Part shown: piece by piece, positions 33,189 to 45,621 of the stretch | Layout of the letters: every line of letters begins with the position of its first letter | Numbering within the stretch: the first letter of the stretch is position 1 | Source: Tetranychus cinnabarinus | Lineage: Eukaryota > Arthropoda > Arachnida > Trombidiformes > Tetranychidae | Direction of reading: 5' to 3' | Length of the DNA: 64,000 nt | Assembly (NCBI GenBank): GCA_022266195.1 | Contig: WHVY01000009.1 | Location: 1,736,001 to 1,800,000, forward strand | Program-made: the position numbers and the translations under genes | The notes under the pieces: model-generated | The model's input: only the letters and a program-made list of their open reading frames with translations | Told to the model about the DNA's origin: nothing | Databases searched by the model: none

Positions 33189-34578
33189 ATTAAATACTGT
33201 TACTTAAAGGATAAATCAAGCATAGAGATCCAAGTGATCAAAAACAGATTTTATGATCAGTTTTTGTTCATATTTATTTGCCTCATCGTACCAGTCAGTC
33301 TTCAAATCGTGCTTTAAATTGAAAATTTGAGAGAAGCAAACAACAGTCATAAGCAGCTATTTAAAAAATTGGTTGTAAATTATCAATATAAAGAATCAAT
33401 CTTGTCATGGTGCAAAGAGGATTCTCATATCTTAATCTACTTTTAAAGTTGTTGATTAACACTGGTTGGTTTTAATTCTAATTGGCAAACATGTCCAAAG
33501 AAAATCATTAAAACTAAAAATGTGAAGTCCCTATTTTGCGCCTTTTTATCCGTCTGATTAACTACAAACAATCAAGCCTGAATCACAGAAGGAACTTAAC
33601 TAAGGATTCTCAATTTTTCGACAAATCTTTATTTCGTGATCAAAATTTTTCGTCTCTGTCAATGTGCATAATAATGAAGCAAATATTTTAAAAGACAGAT
33701 GAGGCCATAAAATGAGCAGTTTAAACTGAATGGTGGCGCATAAAATAACACCTCGAATGTTCAGCTCTTCATTGTAACATTAAACGATTTTACATTGGAG
33801 ATGAAAATAAATTGTATTTAAATGTATCATAAATTTCTTACATCTCATCTCTTTGTCAATGGTCAACACAATTGTTTTTCAATTGCGTTTGATTTACTCA
33901 AAAGATGAATTAAAATTGCTTTAACAACTACGTCTTCAAGACCTATTTGTATTGAATAAACGCGAAATACAATTCACCAAAAAGTAAACCAACTGCTATT
34001 TACAATCCAACAACTACAATCAATTTTGAAAATATTACAATTTGTAAATATGTGGCAGAAAATTAAGATTCAAATCGTATAGCTGAGTTTACAATTTGAA
34101 GTCAATCATTAGTGAAAAAGACATCAGTACACTTTATCTAACAAGGAATAATTACACGAATAAAGTAACATTAGGTGAATCAATTTGCTCAACTCTCTAT
34201 TAATCAACACTTGAATTTAAAAATTCTAAACATGAAAAATTCTTGACTAATCGATATTTAACGATGACTAATGGATATTAACGGGAAAAAGGCAATTATA
34301 AGAAGCAACCGCAGGTTGACTGAAACATGGTTATCATAATAATTAATGTTGCCATTGTTTAGATAATCATTAACCAGACAATTTGATTAAGAATGTGATG
34401 AGTTAAATAACAATCAAATAGATACTTATGTTCAAATCGATATTGGTCGAGAGACTTCTGTAGCTCGAGCTGATTGAAGAGGCTTATTTCAAAGCTGATC
34501 TGAATTGTCAACACTTGACTATTGAAAACAATTCTGTAAACACATTTACTTAACAAGTTATTTACAAGTTTAACACCG
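33189..34578. other. Intergenic between DCAF10 and IR-like gene 2
   Basis: AT-rich flanks, with no gene or repeat recognised. Confidence 0.4.
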
Positions 34579-35874
34579 ATGAAACTCCCTTTGAAAATTG
34601 GTTGTCCCAACCATGAACCATACTTGTATGTTGGTGAGGATAATACCATTGAAGGCGTTTACGCACCACTCGATTATGCTCGCCATTATTTTTTGTACAA
34701 AATTTTCAATGTAACTTTGGTTGATTTGGGTCTTAGAGAGACTGAATTTTGCGATGAGAAAGGAAACTGTTCTGGTGCTTTACGTTTCCTTCAAACTGGA
34801 GCTGTTGATTATGCCAACATGATCACTCAAAATCAGCTCTCGTCAATTCCAGTAAACTTGAATATTGGCCCCACTATCAGACAGAGCGAATGTCATCTTA
34901 TCAACAAACCCGAAATGCGAATTGATTTGAAATCAGAAGATTTCCTTTCCATCATTTATAAGTTGGACGTGTGGGTGATTATGTTGTCTCTTGTGTTACT
35001 TTTTGTTTTCATGCTACTTACATTGGTTAACAAATATCTGGTCAAATGTTACGTGAATGAACGACCGTTGACGCCTTGGAACTTGTATGAAATCGCTCTT
35101 GGAAGAAGAAAAATAGATCTTGGTAGCAATCTGTTCATTGGATTCAGTTTTTCCTGGTTCATCTTTTTTCTTAATCTTATTTTATCGACTTCATTCCAAA
35201 CAGATTTGATACGATCAAGAAAATTTCTGCACATCGATACCATAAAGGATGTTTTGGACCATGAAATGACACCGACCGCTTTGGGTCTTCTTTTTTGCAG
35301 ATATTCGATTCAGAATCCGAGTACTCCTGAGTACCAAAAAATAGCATCTAGATTGAGATTAATTAAACCAGAAGAGGCAACCACTTCTAAGTTGATTGAT
35401 GTTATTTATGATAGTCATCAAGTACTTGTTGAAGATGCAACTGTGGGCCTTCGTCTTAAAGGGATGACATGCATGCTTGATGGTCCAGTTGATGAAAACA
35501 GCAGTCCGGTGTATATATCCAAGACTTCAGTTGGTCAATTGTTGTATCAATTTGTTCTAAGTCTGTTTACTGATCCTAAAGTTGCTCGTTCAGCCAACGA
35601 GGCTGCTTACAGAGTCTTTGAAACAGCTAATTTTGATAATAAAGTCATTCAACGGATTGATCTATCTACAACTCGAGCCGAAATCTACAGTCAGTGTATG
35701 CAGACCAAAGTCGCAGATGAAAAAACAATCTCAGCTCCTTTATCAATCAAAAATTTAATCTGGATATTCAAAGTTCTTAGTGTTATTGAGACATTTGCAA
35801 TCATGGTGTTTCTTCTTGAGTCATTTACTAAACAGGGAGTAAATCAGATAAAAATGGGTTATTTGGGTCCATAA
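34579..35874 (+). CDS. Divergent ionotropic receptor (IR)-like ligand-gated channel 2
   Basis: 431 aa, one exon. S1 is clear at the very start: LPLKIGCPNHEPYLYVGEDN then IEGVYAPLDYARHYFLYKIF, the usual iGluR/IR pattern of a strand, a proline-containing ligand loop and the E-G-x-x-x-D-L helix. TM1 lies at about 131-151, and TM2 at about 184-205, followed by STSFQTDLIR. The S2 lobe contains CRYS and ALGLLF. TM3 lies at about 391-417. There is no signal peptide or amino-terminal domain. The canonical S1 arginine that holds glutamate in iGluRs is not obvious, so glutamate is unlikely to be the ligand (inference). It shares architecture but little sequence with the gene at 21806, so they are not recent duplicates. 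Confidence 0.78.
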   Translation: MKLPLKIGCPNHEPYLYVGEDNTIEGVYAPLDYARHYFLYKIFNVTLVDLGLRETEFCDEKGNCSGALRFLQTGAVDYANMITQNQLSSIPVNLNIGPTIRQSECHLINKPEMRIDLKSEDFLSIIYKLDVWVIMLSLVLLFVFMLLTLVNKYLVKCYVNERPLTPWNLYEIALGRRKIDLGSNLFIGFSFSWFIFFLNLILSTSFQTDLIRSRKFLHIDTIKDVLDHEMTPTALGLLFCRYSIQNPSTPEYQKIASRLRLIKPEEATTSKLIDVIYDSHQVLVEDATVGLRLKGMTCMLDGPVDENSSPVYISKTSVGQLLYQFVLSLFTDPKVARSANEAAYRVFETANFDNKVIQRIDLSTTRAEIYSQCMQTKVADEKTISAPLSIKNLIWIFKVLSVIETFAIMVFLLESFTKQGVNQIKMGYLGP

Positions 35875-38159
35875 TCACAAAATAGCTAAAAAGTAGTAAT
35901 TGCAGTGACCATGATAAGACAATTGATGTGCGATGCAAACTGAATGATTTGTCGAGCTTATTAGAAGATTTAAAATTTAATTTCTATTGTTTTTCATTCG
36001 TTTTGTTGTTGCTGTTTTAATATTTGTTTTTTGACCTTTCACCGAGCGGATAGCCGTTAGCAACAAAGCAGTATAAAGCTACTTGTAAGTGTATTTAGCA
36101 TTGATTAATCAGATGCGTCAGCTAATACATTCAAGTTGACAATTTGTTATTATTTACTTTACCATAAAATCAATATTAAAACAAACAAATAATCTATTTC
36201 AGCTTGGAAGTCGATTTGAATTTTTATCTTACATTGTGAGGGAAATCTCGAAGTTTCTCGCCAAATATTTTATCCAGCTGTTCAGAAAAAGGATGAATAT
36301 TCAAATGATTGTTGATTTGTTTTACACGTGACTTGTATATTTGTCATATTCACTAGATATATGCATGAATCATAACGATACTAATTGTCAATCATATTAG
36401 CAATTTAATTCCATTCCAGGAAACTGATGTAAACATTGATACAGTTTCATTAAATATCTTACCAGGAATGACTAGATTTTACTGAATAATTGCGTTCTAT
36501 TTTCTCATTTTTCTGCAGTTCTATGAACAATTAATTAATCCAATGATTCAATTTAGCACAAACGATAAGAGAAATGAAATGAAATACTGACAATAATCAT
36601 TATATCATCGTTTTATATCCATGTTTACGTATACTCGGAAGATGGCGACATTGAAAAAATGAAAACAAAACGCGTCATTTTTCCCAACATAAACACTGTT
36701 GAGAGAGTGATTTCCAACCGCAATTCGTAGTTAATTATGGTTATACTGAATTTGTTTCATTGCGAATTATGATTCAGATTATTACTCACAAGGATAGTTG
36801 TTACAGAAGTGTTCATCTGAATGATTGATTGATTTGTCATGTCACTAAGTCGACTCCTTATCTTGTTTAAAAATCAACGTTGGGATCCATGTAAAGTGTT
36901 CTGGAAATGTTTCTAAACAGCCAACCACCCTAACAGTATATCTCACAACTGATGTCTATTAATAGCAATTAAACCTATTAAATTACTTACCAGAAATAAC
37001 CCTGTTAATAATAACTCGACGTTTTTTTGACAAACTTTACTCAAAATAAAGTCTTTTACTGTTTATCGTCCCATTGGTCTTCACCAGTGTTTAGAGCAAC
37101 CTAAAGCCTGGAATCGTTTGAAACAATCTCTCTTCTTTGGATAAAATCTATTCATTATGGCCTTAAGGGTCATCAAACTGATTAATTTAAGTTTAACCCT
37201 TGCACTGTAAAGATTAATAATGATTCAAAGAAATCCCCAGTTTGATTACTTCCTACTTATTTAGAACCGATGAAAGATCTTCTCATCTAAGGCCAATGGA
37301 CTTAACTCTTTCTCTGATGAAGCCTATAGGAAAAGACACCCAGGCTTTTTTCACTGTCCTCATGCAGATGAGTTGTGGAGGTGGCCATGGATTGGTTAAT
37401 TGTTAACAATAATTCAGCGGTGTAATTACAAGTCGGCTATTCACCTTTTCAAACAATGATCAGTGATTATTTCACTGTTACCTTGTTCCTCGAGCTATAT
37501 GACTAATCATCAGAAAGATCACTCAACTTTTGTTCAAATGTTAACGGTTTTTAGGAGAAACCGCCAAAATGAAGTCAGGGTAAAGTTAACTTTCTGATTG
37601 TGTGGACCGGCCAGCCAACACAGCTTTTTTAACTTAACCCTGACCACTTCTGTAATGATAATATTATAATATCATGGACTGAATAGCTGACTAATCAAGA
37701 GACATGAAACATGACACAAAAATTATGATGAGCAAGCTTTTTGGCTAATTAATCTCATCTCAAGAAATTTTACATTACAGAATTTTAAGATTTCTTTGAA
37801 AGATAATCCAGAATTTACAGTAATTAAACACTGAGGAAATTTCAAAATGCATTGAGGAATAATTATCAAGAATTGAAATTTAATATTGAAACAAAATTAA
37901 CTTTTGTGGTCCAGACTTAGGTAGAAATATCCTTGACTTTTGATTTATGGATTTATCTAGTGATAAGAAGGGAAATATTAATATGCTGTGAAATGAATTG
38001 ATACTTAAATTCAAAGTAATTAATTAACTTTGGAATATGATTAAGGTGTTATCATAAGTTGAAACATCCTACTCAAATAAATTGGTGAGTTTAAATGATT
38101 CCGAGTATTGTATTGGAAACCATGGAAACGGGTAGAAAAAAGGCGGAGTCTCTTTCATT
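35875..38159. other. Intergenic upstream of Hsp70
   Basis: Long AT-rich stretch with no ORF of interest, no tRNA-like box and no repeat shared with the rest of the window that I could see. Confidence 0.4.
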
Positions 38160-38177
38160 TTCTGGATCTTTCGAGTA
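38160..38177 (+). promoter_or_regulatory. Heat-shock element of Hsp70
   Basis: TTCtgGATctTTCgaGTA shows alternating TTC/GAA-type pentamers (two perfect TTC, two weak GNN). It lies 16 bp upstream of the TATA box. Confidence 0.55.
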
Positions 38178-38192
38178 AAATTAAGTTTTAAG

Positions 38193-38199
38193 TATATAA
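38193..38199 (+). promoter_or_regulatory. TATA box of Hsp70
   Basis: TATATAA lies about 130 bp before the ATG, leaving a 5' UTR of about 100 nt without an obvious intron. Confidence 0.65.
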
Positions 38200-38329
38200 G
38201 CTAACTGCGAACCTCCAAAAGCAGTAAAGAATCAGATTCAAACGTTGTTAACAAACTCTCTTAAAAATTACAAATTACACTTTAAAGCTTCATTTTTATT
38301 TAATTCTGTGCTCTATTTAATACTTCATC

Positions 38330-40294
38330 ATGAGTAAAACTCCTGCAATCGGTATTGATCTTGGTACAACTTACTCTTGTGTTGGTGTTTTCCAACATGG
38401 AAAAGTTGAAATTATTGCAAATGACCAAGGAAATCGTACAACACCTAGTTATGTCGCCTTCACTGATACCGAAAGGTTAATTGGTGATGCTGCCAAAAAT
38501 CAAGTTGCTATGAATCCATCGAACACTGTCTTCGATGCTAAAAGGTTGATTGGTCGACGATTCGATGATGCCACCGTTCAAGCTGATATGAAACATTGGC
38601 CATTCAAAGTCGTCAATGATGCTACTAAACCTAAAATTTCTGTCGAGTTCAAAGGGGAATCTAAAACCTTCTGTCCAGAAGAGATCTCAGCCATGGTTCT
38701 CACCAAGATGAAGGAAACCGCCGAAGCATACTTGGGTAAGCCTGTTACCAATGCTGTTATAACTGTACCTGCCTACTTCAATGATAGTCAAAGACAAGCC
38801 ACTAAAGATGCCGGTACTATTGCTGGTTTAAATGTTATGAGAATTATTAACGAGCCAACTGCAGCAGCTATTGCATATGGTCTAGACAAGAAAGGTGGTG
38901 GTGAAAAGAACATCCTAATCTTTGACTTGGGTGGTGGTACTTTTGATGTATCAATATTAACCATTGAAGACGGTATTTTTGAAGTCAAATCAACTGCTGG
39001 TGATACTCATCTTGGTGGTGAAGACTTTGATAACAGAATGGTCAATCACTTCATCGAAGAATTTAAAAGAAAACATAAGAAGGATATTACATCTAACAAA
39101 CGAGCTGTTAGGAGATTAAGAACTGCTTGTGAACGAGCAAAGAGAACCTTATCCTCATCTACTCAAGCCAGCATTGAAATCGACTCTCTTCATGAAGGTA
39201 TCGATTTCTACTCAACAATCACTAGAGCTCGTTTCGAAGAACTCTGCTCAGATCTATTCCGATCAACATTGGATCCAGTCGAGAAGGCTCTTCGTGATGC
39301 TAAACTAGACAAGGCTCAAGTCAATGAAATTGTACTTGTTGGAGGTTCAACAAGAATTCCAAAGATCCAGAAACTTCTTCAAGATTTCTTCAATGGTAAA
39401 GAACTCAACAAGAGTATTAACCCAGATGAAGCTGTTGCTTACGGTGCAGCTGTTCAAGCTGCAATCCTTAATGGTGATAAGGATGAAACAGTTAAAGATT
39501 TATTACTTCTTGATGTAACTCCACTATCTCTTGGTATTGAAACTGCTGGTGGAGTAATGACTGCACTGATTAAACGAAACACCACCATTCCAACTAAGAC
39601 ATCTCAAATATTTACTACTTACTCAGATAATCAACCTGGTGTACTAATTCAAGTATACGAAGGTGAAAGAGCAATGACCAAAGATAACAATCTTTTGGGT
39701 AAATTTGAATTAACTGGTATTCCTCCAGCTCCTCGAGGTGTTCCACAAATCGAAGTTACCTTCGATATTGATGCTAATGGTATATTAAATGTATCAGCAG
39801 TTGATAAGAGTACCGGCCGAGAAAACAAAATTACCATCACCAATGATAAAGGACGTCTTTCTAAGGAACAAATTGAAAAGATGGTTAACGAAGCTGAAAA
39901 ATATAAAGAAGATGACGAAAAAGTTAAAGAACGAGTTGCTGCTAAGAATGGCTTAGAAAGTTATGCTTTCAGTATGAAACAGACTATGGAAGAGCCTAAC
40001 ATCAAAGATAAAGTGCCTGAAGAAGACCGCAAAAAGGTTGCTGATAAGGTTGATGAAGTTTTAAAATGGTTAGATGCTAATCAATTGGCAGAGAAGGAAG
40101 AATTCGAGTTTAAACAAAAAGAATTACAAGAACTTTGTAATCCAATCATTACTAAAATGTATCAAGGTGCCGGTGGAGCTCCTGGTGCTGGAGGTATGCC
40201 TGGTGGAATGCCTGGTGGCTTCCCAGGAGGTGCTCCCGGTGGAGCTCCAAAAGCAGGTGGACCTGGTGGACCTACTATTGAAGAAGTAGATTAG
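38330..40294 (+). CDS. Hsp70: Cytosolic heat-shock protein 70
   Basis: 654 aa, intronless. It starts MSKTPAIGIDLGTTYSCVGV (nucleotide-binding phosphate loop). IFDLGGGTFDVSIL and the adenosine-site motif IVLVGGSTRIPKIQ are all intact. The C-terminus has Gly-Gly-Met-Pro repeats and ends EEVD, which binds TPR co-chaperones and marks the cytosolic/nuclear class (no signal peptide, no KDEL). It is an ATP-driven chaperone for nascent and stress-unfolded proteins. Lack of introns plus a heat-shock element and TATA box point to an inducible gene, although the GGMP repeats are typical of Hsc70. Both types share this sequence, so inducible or constitutive status is not settled. Confidence 0.98.
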   Translation: MSKTPAIGIDLGTTYSCVGVFQHGKVEIIANDQGNRTTPSYVAFTDTERLIGDAAKNQVAMNPSNTVFDAKRLIGRRFDDATVQADMKHWPFKVVNDATKPKISVEFKGESKTFCPEEISAMVLTKMKETAEAYLGKPVTNAVITVPAYFNDSQRQATKDAGTIAGLNVMRIINEPTAAAIAYGLDKKGGGEKNILIFDLGGGTFDVSILTIEDGIFEVKSTAGDTHLGGEDFDNRMVNHFIEEFKRKHKKDITSNKRAVRRLRTACERAKRTLSSSTQASIEIDSLHEGIDFYSTITRARFEELCSDLFRSTLDPVEKALRDAKLDKAQVNEIVLVGGSTRIPKIQKLLQDFFNGKELNKSINPDEAVAYGAAVQAAILNGDKDETVKDLLLLDVTPLSLGIETAGGVMTALIKRNTTIPTKTSQIFTTYSDNQPGVLIQVYEGERAMTKDNNLLGKFELTGIPPAPRGVPQIEVTFDIDANGILNVSAVDKSTGRENKITITNDKGRLSKEQIEKMVNEAEKYKEDDEKVKERVAAKNGLESYAFSMKQTMEEPNIKDKVPEEDRKKVADKVDEVLKWLDANQLAEKEEFEFKQKELQELCNPIITKMYQGAGGAPGAGGMPGGMPGGFPGGAPGGAPKAGGPGGPTIEEVD

Positions 40295-40555
40295 ATCTGT
40301 TGCTATTTTACATTTCATTTTTTTACATAGATTTCAATGTTTTCATTTACTTTTCAAAGAAAGTGCTTGTCAAATGTCGCTTAAAATTTAAAAATATGTT
40401 CATTTGAATCTAAACTAAACCCACCATGTATTTATTGATTTCATTGTTAATTAAAATTAACTCTTAAAATTAAATTATTTGTCTCTTTATTTTCGTGAAT
40501 TGAATTTATTGAATTCGCATTAAATTAAGACTTTTTAAACTTATTTATACATCGA

Positions 40556-42276
40556 TTAAGCAGCGGCCAAAAGATATTCCAATTGTAAACTGCCACGACT
40601 AACAAAACCTTCCCATTGTTGTTGGCAAAATTCAATTCTAGATTTTTCATGTTTGCCTAAATCATCAACGTTTAAAATCATAGCTGATAATTCTTCAGTT
40701 AATGGTTTCCATTCGGTTCCACCAACTTTAGGAGGATAGCTGTAAGAAACAAAAGATATTTTTATTTTAAAAACTACATTCACTAAATCATGGTAACAAA
40801 AATTGTCAAAATTAAATTAACTCACCCAAATTCAGCAAAATGTGTCCATATTTTCATAATTTCACGACTCAAATCAACATCTTTTTGTGAATAACCTGGT
40901 GCAACCAAAGGATTACCAAAAACATAAGGGAGTTCAGCACCATGACAAGTACCCATCCAAGGACTTACATCACAAACCTTGAAAATGGATGAAGCTGGTT
41001 TTTGTGTGTGATAATAACCATAAACTTTACCTCCACTCTTATTAGCTTTTAATGCGTATTTCAAACCAAAAATGTAAGTTGGACAAACTAAAGTTGAATC
41101 ACTGTAAGCCTTTTCAATTTGAGATCTTAAATAATTTGAATCATTGGTATAAGAACCGAAGTACAGTTCGCGGTAAAAGTCTAGTGATTCTCTTTGGAAA
41201 ATAAGGGAAAGATAGACAAGCGCTTTTTGGTAATCTAGTGGAGCTGGGGTAAGTGGGTTGAACTGTTTTGAATCAAGAGCTGTCATGAAGATGGAGAACT
41301 CGTTCTTCTCATTACCAAGTAAGAGGTCAAACGAGTTATCGAATAAGCCTTGAGAAAAGACTTCCATTGGTGTGTAGGGAAGAAAATCATCTCCAAATGT
41401 CCATCTGAACCTAAGTATCCCGTCTGATTGGTTATCAATGATTTCGGACACGGAGAGTCCTTGAAGACATTTAAGGATGTCATTTGTGTTGGCACATGAG
41501 GTTCGGTTGAGTACAGTTAAGGCATTTCGCACAAAGAAATCTAAATCATCTTTTGGGTTCAAAATTGTTCCTGACTCGAGAATCGCTCGTTTGAATAAAC
41601 CTTTGGATAGAGGTGATAAAATATGTGCTGAAACTGACATGGAACCTGCAGATTCTCCGAAAATTGTCACTTGATCAGGATCACCACCGAATTTAGCGAT
41701 ATTTTCTTTAACCCACTGAAGAGCTAAAAGTTGATCTCTCAAACCAATGTTTGCTGGGATTCTTGGCTCTTTATCACCAAAATACATGAAACCGAAAGCA
41801 TTGAGACGATAGTTGTGAGTAACAAGGACGACATCGTGTAGAGGAACCATCGGAACACCATCGTAAAATTCATTTCCAGAGCCCGTAGTCAAAGCTCCTC
41901 CATGAATCCAGAAAAGCACTGGTCTAAGTCGAGTAGAAGATGAATTGAATGTCGATTCCGTTGAATAAACATTTAGATACAGACAATCTTCATTGCTCTC
42001 CGATGGTTTAATGTGTTGACCTCTTTGTGCACAAGCTGATCCAAAGTTAACTGTTGATTTAACATCAGTCCAATCGTCTGGTTTAACTGGCAACTGGAAT
42101 CTTAAAGGTCCAACTGGCGGCTTAGCAAAAGGTATACCCAAAAATTCAGCTACTTTTGTGTCTTGATAATTGACAAATTTACCTTGGATAGGGCCATTTG
42201 ATATCTTTACGATTGGTGTTAAATCATTGGCATAGATTGAGGAGAAAAGAAATGAAAATAAAATTATGTAGAACAT
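40556..42276 (-). CDS. Secreted carboxylesterase (CCE A)
   Basis: Two exons (42276-40826 and 40739-40556) give 544 aa, with the intron after FAEFG in phase 2. The signal peptide is MFYIILFSFLFSSIYA. The alpha/beta-hydrolase catalytic triad is complete: Ser209 in FGESAGSMS, Glu326 in GNEKNEF and His445 in GTCHGAEL. The oxyanion-hole motif is WIHGGAL. EDCLYLNVY and the following HNYR-type motifs are standard for carboxyl/cholinesterases. It should hydrolyse carboxylic esters outside the cell or in the secretory pathway. The substrate is unknown, and xenobiotic or hormone esters are possible. The ATG at 42276 is used because the frame upstream has only non-ATG codons. It is convergent with Hsp70. 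Confidence 0.95.
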
Positions 42277-42763
42277 GATTGTTACTTTATGTATGGTAAA
42301 TGAAACAATATTGAACAATTGTTTTTGTTACACATTTTCACCATTTATATATCAATCCTTACCTTGATTATCTTATTCAAATGATCAGAATATGATTTCT
42401 GTGCAATTGTGATTTCGATGATAATTACAATAACTTTTAATAAATAGTATTCTCTAATAATTTTTTCAATCCATAGATAAAAACAAATCAATTGTTACAC
42501 ATTGTTTCACAATTGGTAGAGTCTCTTGATGAGCAGGCGATTGATGTACCGATAAATTAACGAATATTCAGGATGAACAATGTTAATAGATAATGATTCT
42601 TGGAACTTTATACAATCTAAAATTTATTTTTCAGGGTGAAATAATTAAGATGAAGAAACGAACAATGATTGATCAAAATAAATAGCAATGGCATGAACCA
42701 GGAAACCCAAAATAAAAACAGACATTAAAACAGAGAAGCAAACATGTTAAGTAAGGTTGGAGA
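42277..42763. other. Intergenic between carboxylesterase A and V-ATPase e
   Basis: CCE A promoter side and V-ATPase e 3' flank. No other feature seen. Confidence 0.4.
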
Positions 42764-43003
42764 TCATGACCATTCCCTTTGCATAATATGTTGAGTTACA
42801 GTTGACAATTGTGGACCAATTAAGGGGTTCATTTGGGCCATGTAAGTAAATAACCACATTGAATAGCAACAAACAGCAGTCATTAATAACAACATGTGAA
42901 TTATTGGTTTGTCAACCGTTGGTGGAATGAATCTAGGAGCAAACCAGCCTACACCGATCCAAATAGCAGTGAAAAACACAATACAGAAAAATGATGCGCC
43001 CAT
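42764..43003 (-). CDS. ATP6V0E: V-type proton ATPase subunit e
   Basis: 79 aa with two membrane helices (about residues 4-22 and 36-56). WFAPRFIPP, the CCYSMWLFTYMAQMNPLIGPQL block and a Trp near the C-terminus match subunit e (human [22 protein letters not shown]). It is a small V0-sector membrane subunit of the proton pump that acidifies endosomes and lysosomes. Length is normal for the family (about 80 aa). No intron is needed within the coding region. Confidence 0.93.
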   Translation of the reverse strand: MGASFFCIVFFTAIWIGVGWFAPRFIPPTVDKPIIHMLLLMTAVCCYSMWLFTYMAQMNPLIGPQLSTVTQHIMQREWS

Positions 43004-45621
43004 GATATAGTGAGGATCCTTTAGACAATGATGAATTACCGAATTACTTAGATTTTTCCGTGCACTAGTAATTATTCATGTAAGATTATAGATTAAACAT
43101 AATTAGAATAAGGTTCGAATTAAGATTTCCAATAAATTCACAATGTAACAATGTTTTTACTCGAAAGCTTTTACTTCTTGAACATATTGTTAAGCATGCT
43201 CATTATGTCACATCTTTTCTTAAATTTTTTGCATCGAAAAGTCAATGTCGATTAATTGGTCAAAATTTGATTGTAATTAAAAATGTGACTTTACAGAACT
43301 TTGTTTGTTTATTTAATCTGTAATTTATCTGCAATTAATCTGCATTTGATTGGGAGATCGGTTCAGAAGTACCGAGACTGATCTGAAATACACTATGTAA
43401 CATGTTATCTAATGTTTTTCATCTATGATTATGATTTTTATTCAAGAACAAAAAGCAACGCTGCACCGATTTGTCATTTGATTTTGTTGAGCTAAATCAA
43501 TTCAAAACAATTCAGAACAGTTAAACTACAATCAATCTAATATCATTTCTAAATCCGGTTCATTTTCTCATTTTAATATTAATGCATCAATGAATGATTT
43601 GAAAATTTTTTGTATGTTAATAATGATTTTCCGTTTCAAATGATACAGTTTTAGATTTAATTTTTGATGTTAAGATATTTCTGGTTTCATTAAAGATCAA
43701 AACAATCAAAAACCAATGAAACCACCAAATGACCAAAAAATGCCATTCTTCTTCTTTCAATTAAAATTCAAGAATCAAGTTTAAACGAGAAAATTCATAA
43801 CTTAGTTTATGGGGATAATTTTGGTGAAAGTTCAGTTCTCAGGATAATCAATTAAACAGCAAAAGTCGAAAAAATTATTGATTTTGTTCAAAGTTCTTTG
43901 GAAAAGCTGACTTTCGAGTTAAGACTCGGTGTGTTTACAGGAGCATAAAAAATTGAGTCCAAAGTTGCAGTTTTTTGTACATTAATGAAAGCAGATTTTT
44001 TTAATGAAACTCGTTTTAATGAAGTAACTTTCGATGATGAACCAGAAAATATACTCATTTTGAGAAATAAAACTTTCTGTTTCTGTAAAACAGATCACTT
44101 CGATTTTCAGTTAAACAGACCGCTTTCTGCCATCGTAGAGTTGAAGAGCTGAAACTTATCATTCGTCAATAAAAATTGTTGCTCTCATAGTTATTATTAT
44201 CGTAATCCCAAAATGTGTAAAATACAAATGTCCAAGTTGGCTGAATCTACAAATTACAACTCTTGAAGTGCTTTTAAGATCCATTTATGATCGATTTCTC
44301 GTGGGATTCAAATTTTGATTTACATAATATTGTATGATGCTTGAGTGAACCAGTGGATAGATTTAATTGTTGATTTACATCTGGTTTTGATTTACATTCG
44401 AGTAAATTGTGAATGACTAACAAATGTCTTCTACAGCAACAGTGACAAGTTATTTTATTTATTTCATTGGTTAATAATTTTGATGAAGGTTAATGTTATC
44501 ATAAAGCTAGTGACTTGAACTAAAATTGAGATTGTCTTCGTTGAGTGCAAAGTTTTTGCCGTTAATTTTGATGATAAAATCATCTTTTGGATACAGTTGA
44601 AGATGCTGTTGATGATGACTAATTGTGAAGAGATAAAAGGAGCAAATTCTCGAAATTTACTGAATAACCTTCAACTTAGTTTTGGTAATAAGGCTGACTG
44701 TTTGAATGTTTACAAAACATATTTAAAAATAACTTTAAATTGAATTTAATAGTGCTGAGTGAAATAAAATTGGGCTGAGTGAAAATTGAGACTCAATAGC
44801 AGAGCTTATTATGGTAATATTCATAAAACAAGATTTCAAAAAAGTCTATTAAAAGATTGCATAAATATCGTCACATTAGCTGATTAAGAGCAACATTGAA
44901 CCATTAAAGCTGCTAAATCTTGCAATGGATAAAGCCAATCCAATTGAAACGTTGATACACAACAATTAAAAAGTCACATCAAAATTAACTAGCTATCTGT
45001 CTCAATATTTCAATGATCAATGTACTGCCAATTTTTACATTACTAACAAGATCAAGTTGTGGTGGATCTTCATTGAATTTCAACCAAATGTTCAAGATTT
45101 GATGCTCAAAAATCACCGACAAAAAATTAATGTTTCATCCAATTTCTTGAATAGTTGTTATTCAGACTAGAAATGTTGATTTGTTGAATAATTTCTAGAA
45201 AATGAAACCCAATAGACAATGAAATTTCCTTGAAAACATGGATTACATTACTTTTTCTTAATCACTACCAGAGTTTACAAACCAGTGCATAACATTTTTT
45301 TCACTAGGAACCGTTAATTTTGGTAAATGCCAAGCAAATAAAGTTTCGTGTGCATTGTTGAGCGTTTAATCTTCTTCTTTCTTCCTTTTCACCATCATCA
45401 TCTTTTCTCATCTCCCACTCACTGAGCAAGAGGCTGAACCCATGATAATTGAAAAGGGGAGTCTGAGTGAAAACGTCGCAACTTTTAGGATATAATTGAA
45501 TGCAAACCAGACCAATTCATATCATAAGTCACTGTGAAGTTAAAGTTAACATCTTAACATTTTTAACAGCTTCAAATCTTGTTTCTTTGAGTTCCAAGTG
45601 TATTAATTGGATTAACAAATA
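43004..45621. other. Intergenic with one dispersed foldback-family repeat
   Basis: No gene. The stretch at about 43925-44205 belongs to the repeat family of 57.9-64 kb, listed separately. Confidence 0.45.
43925..44205 (+). repeat. Isolated diverged copy of the 58-64 kb repeat family
   Basis: Shares GAGTCCAAAGTTG, AAGCAGATTTTTTTAATGAA, GAACCAGAAAATATACT, TTCTGTAAAACAGA and GCTGAAACTTATCATTCGTC with the arms near 58.6 and 63.4 kb, in the same order and orientation. Confidence 0.75.

Noticed and set aside
43110..43125. GGTTCGAATT resembling a tRNA B box
   Set aside because: No A box, acceptor stem or cloverleaf could be drawn around it.
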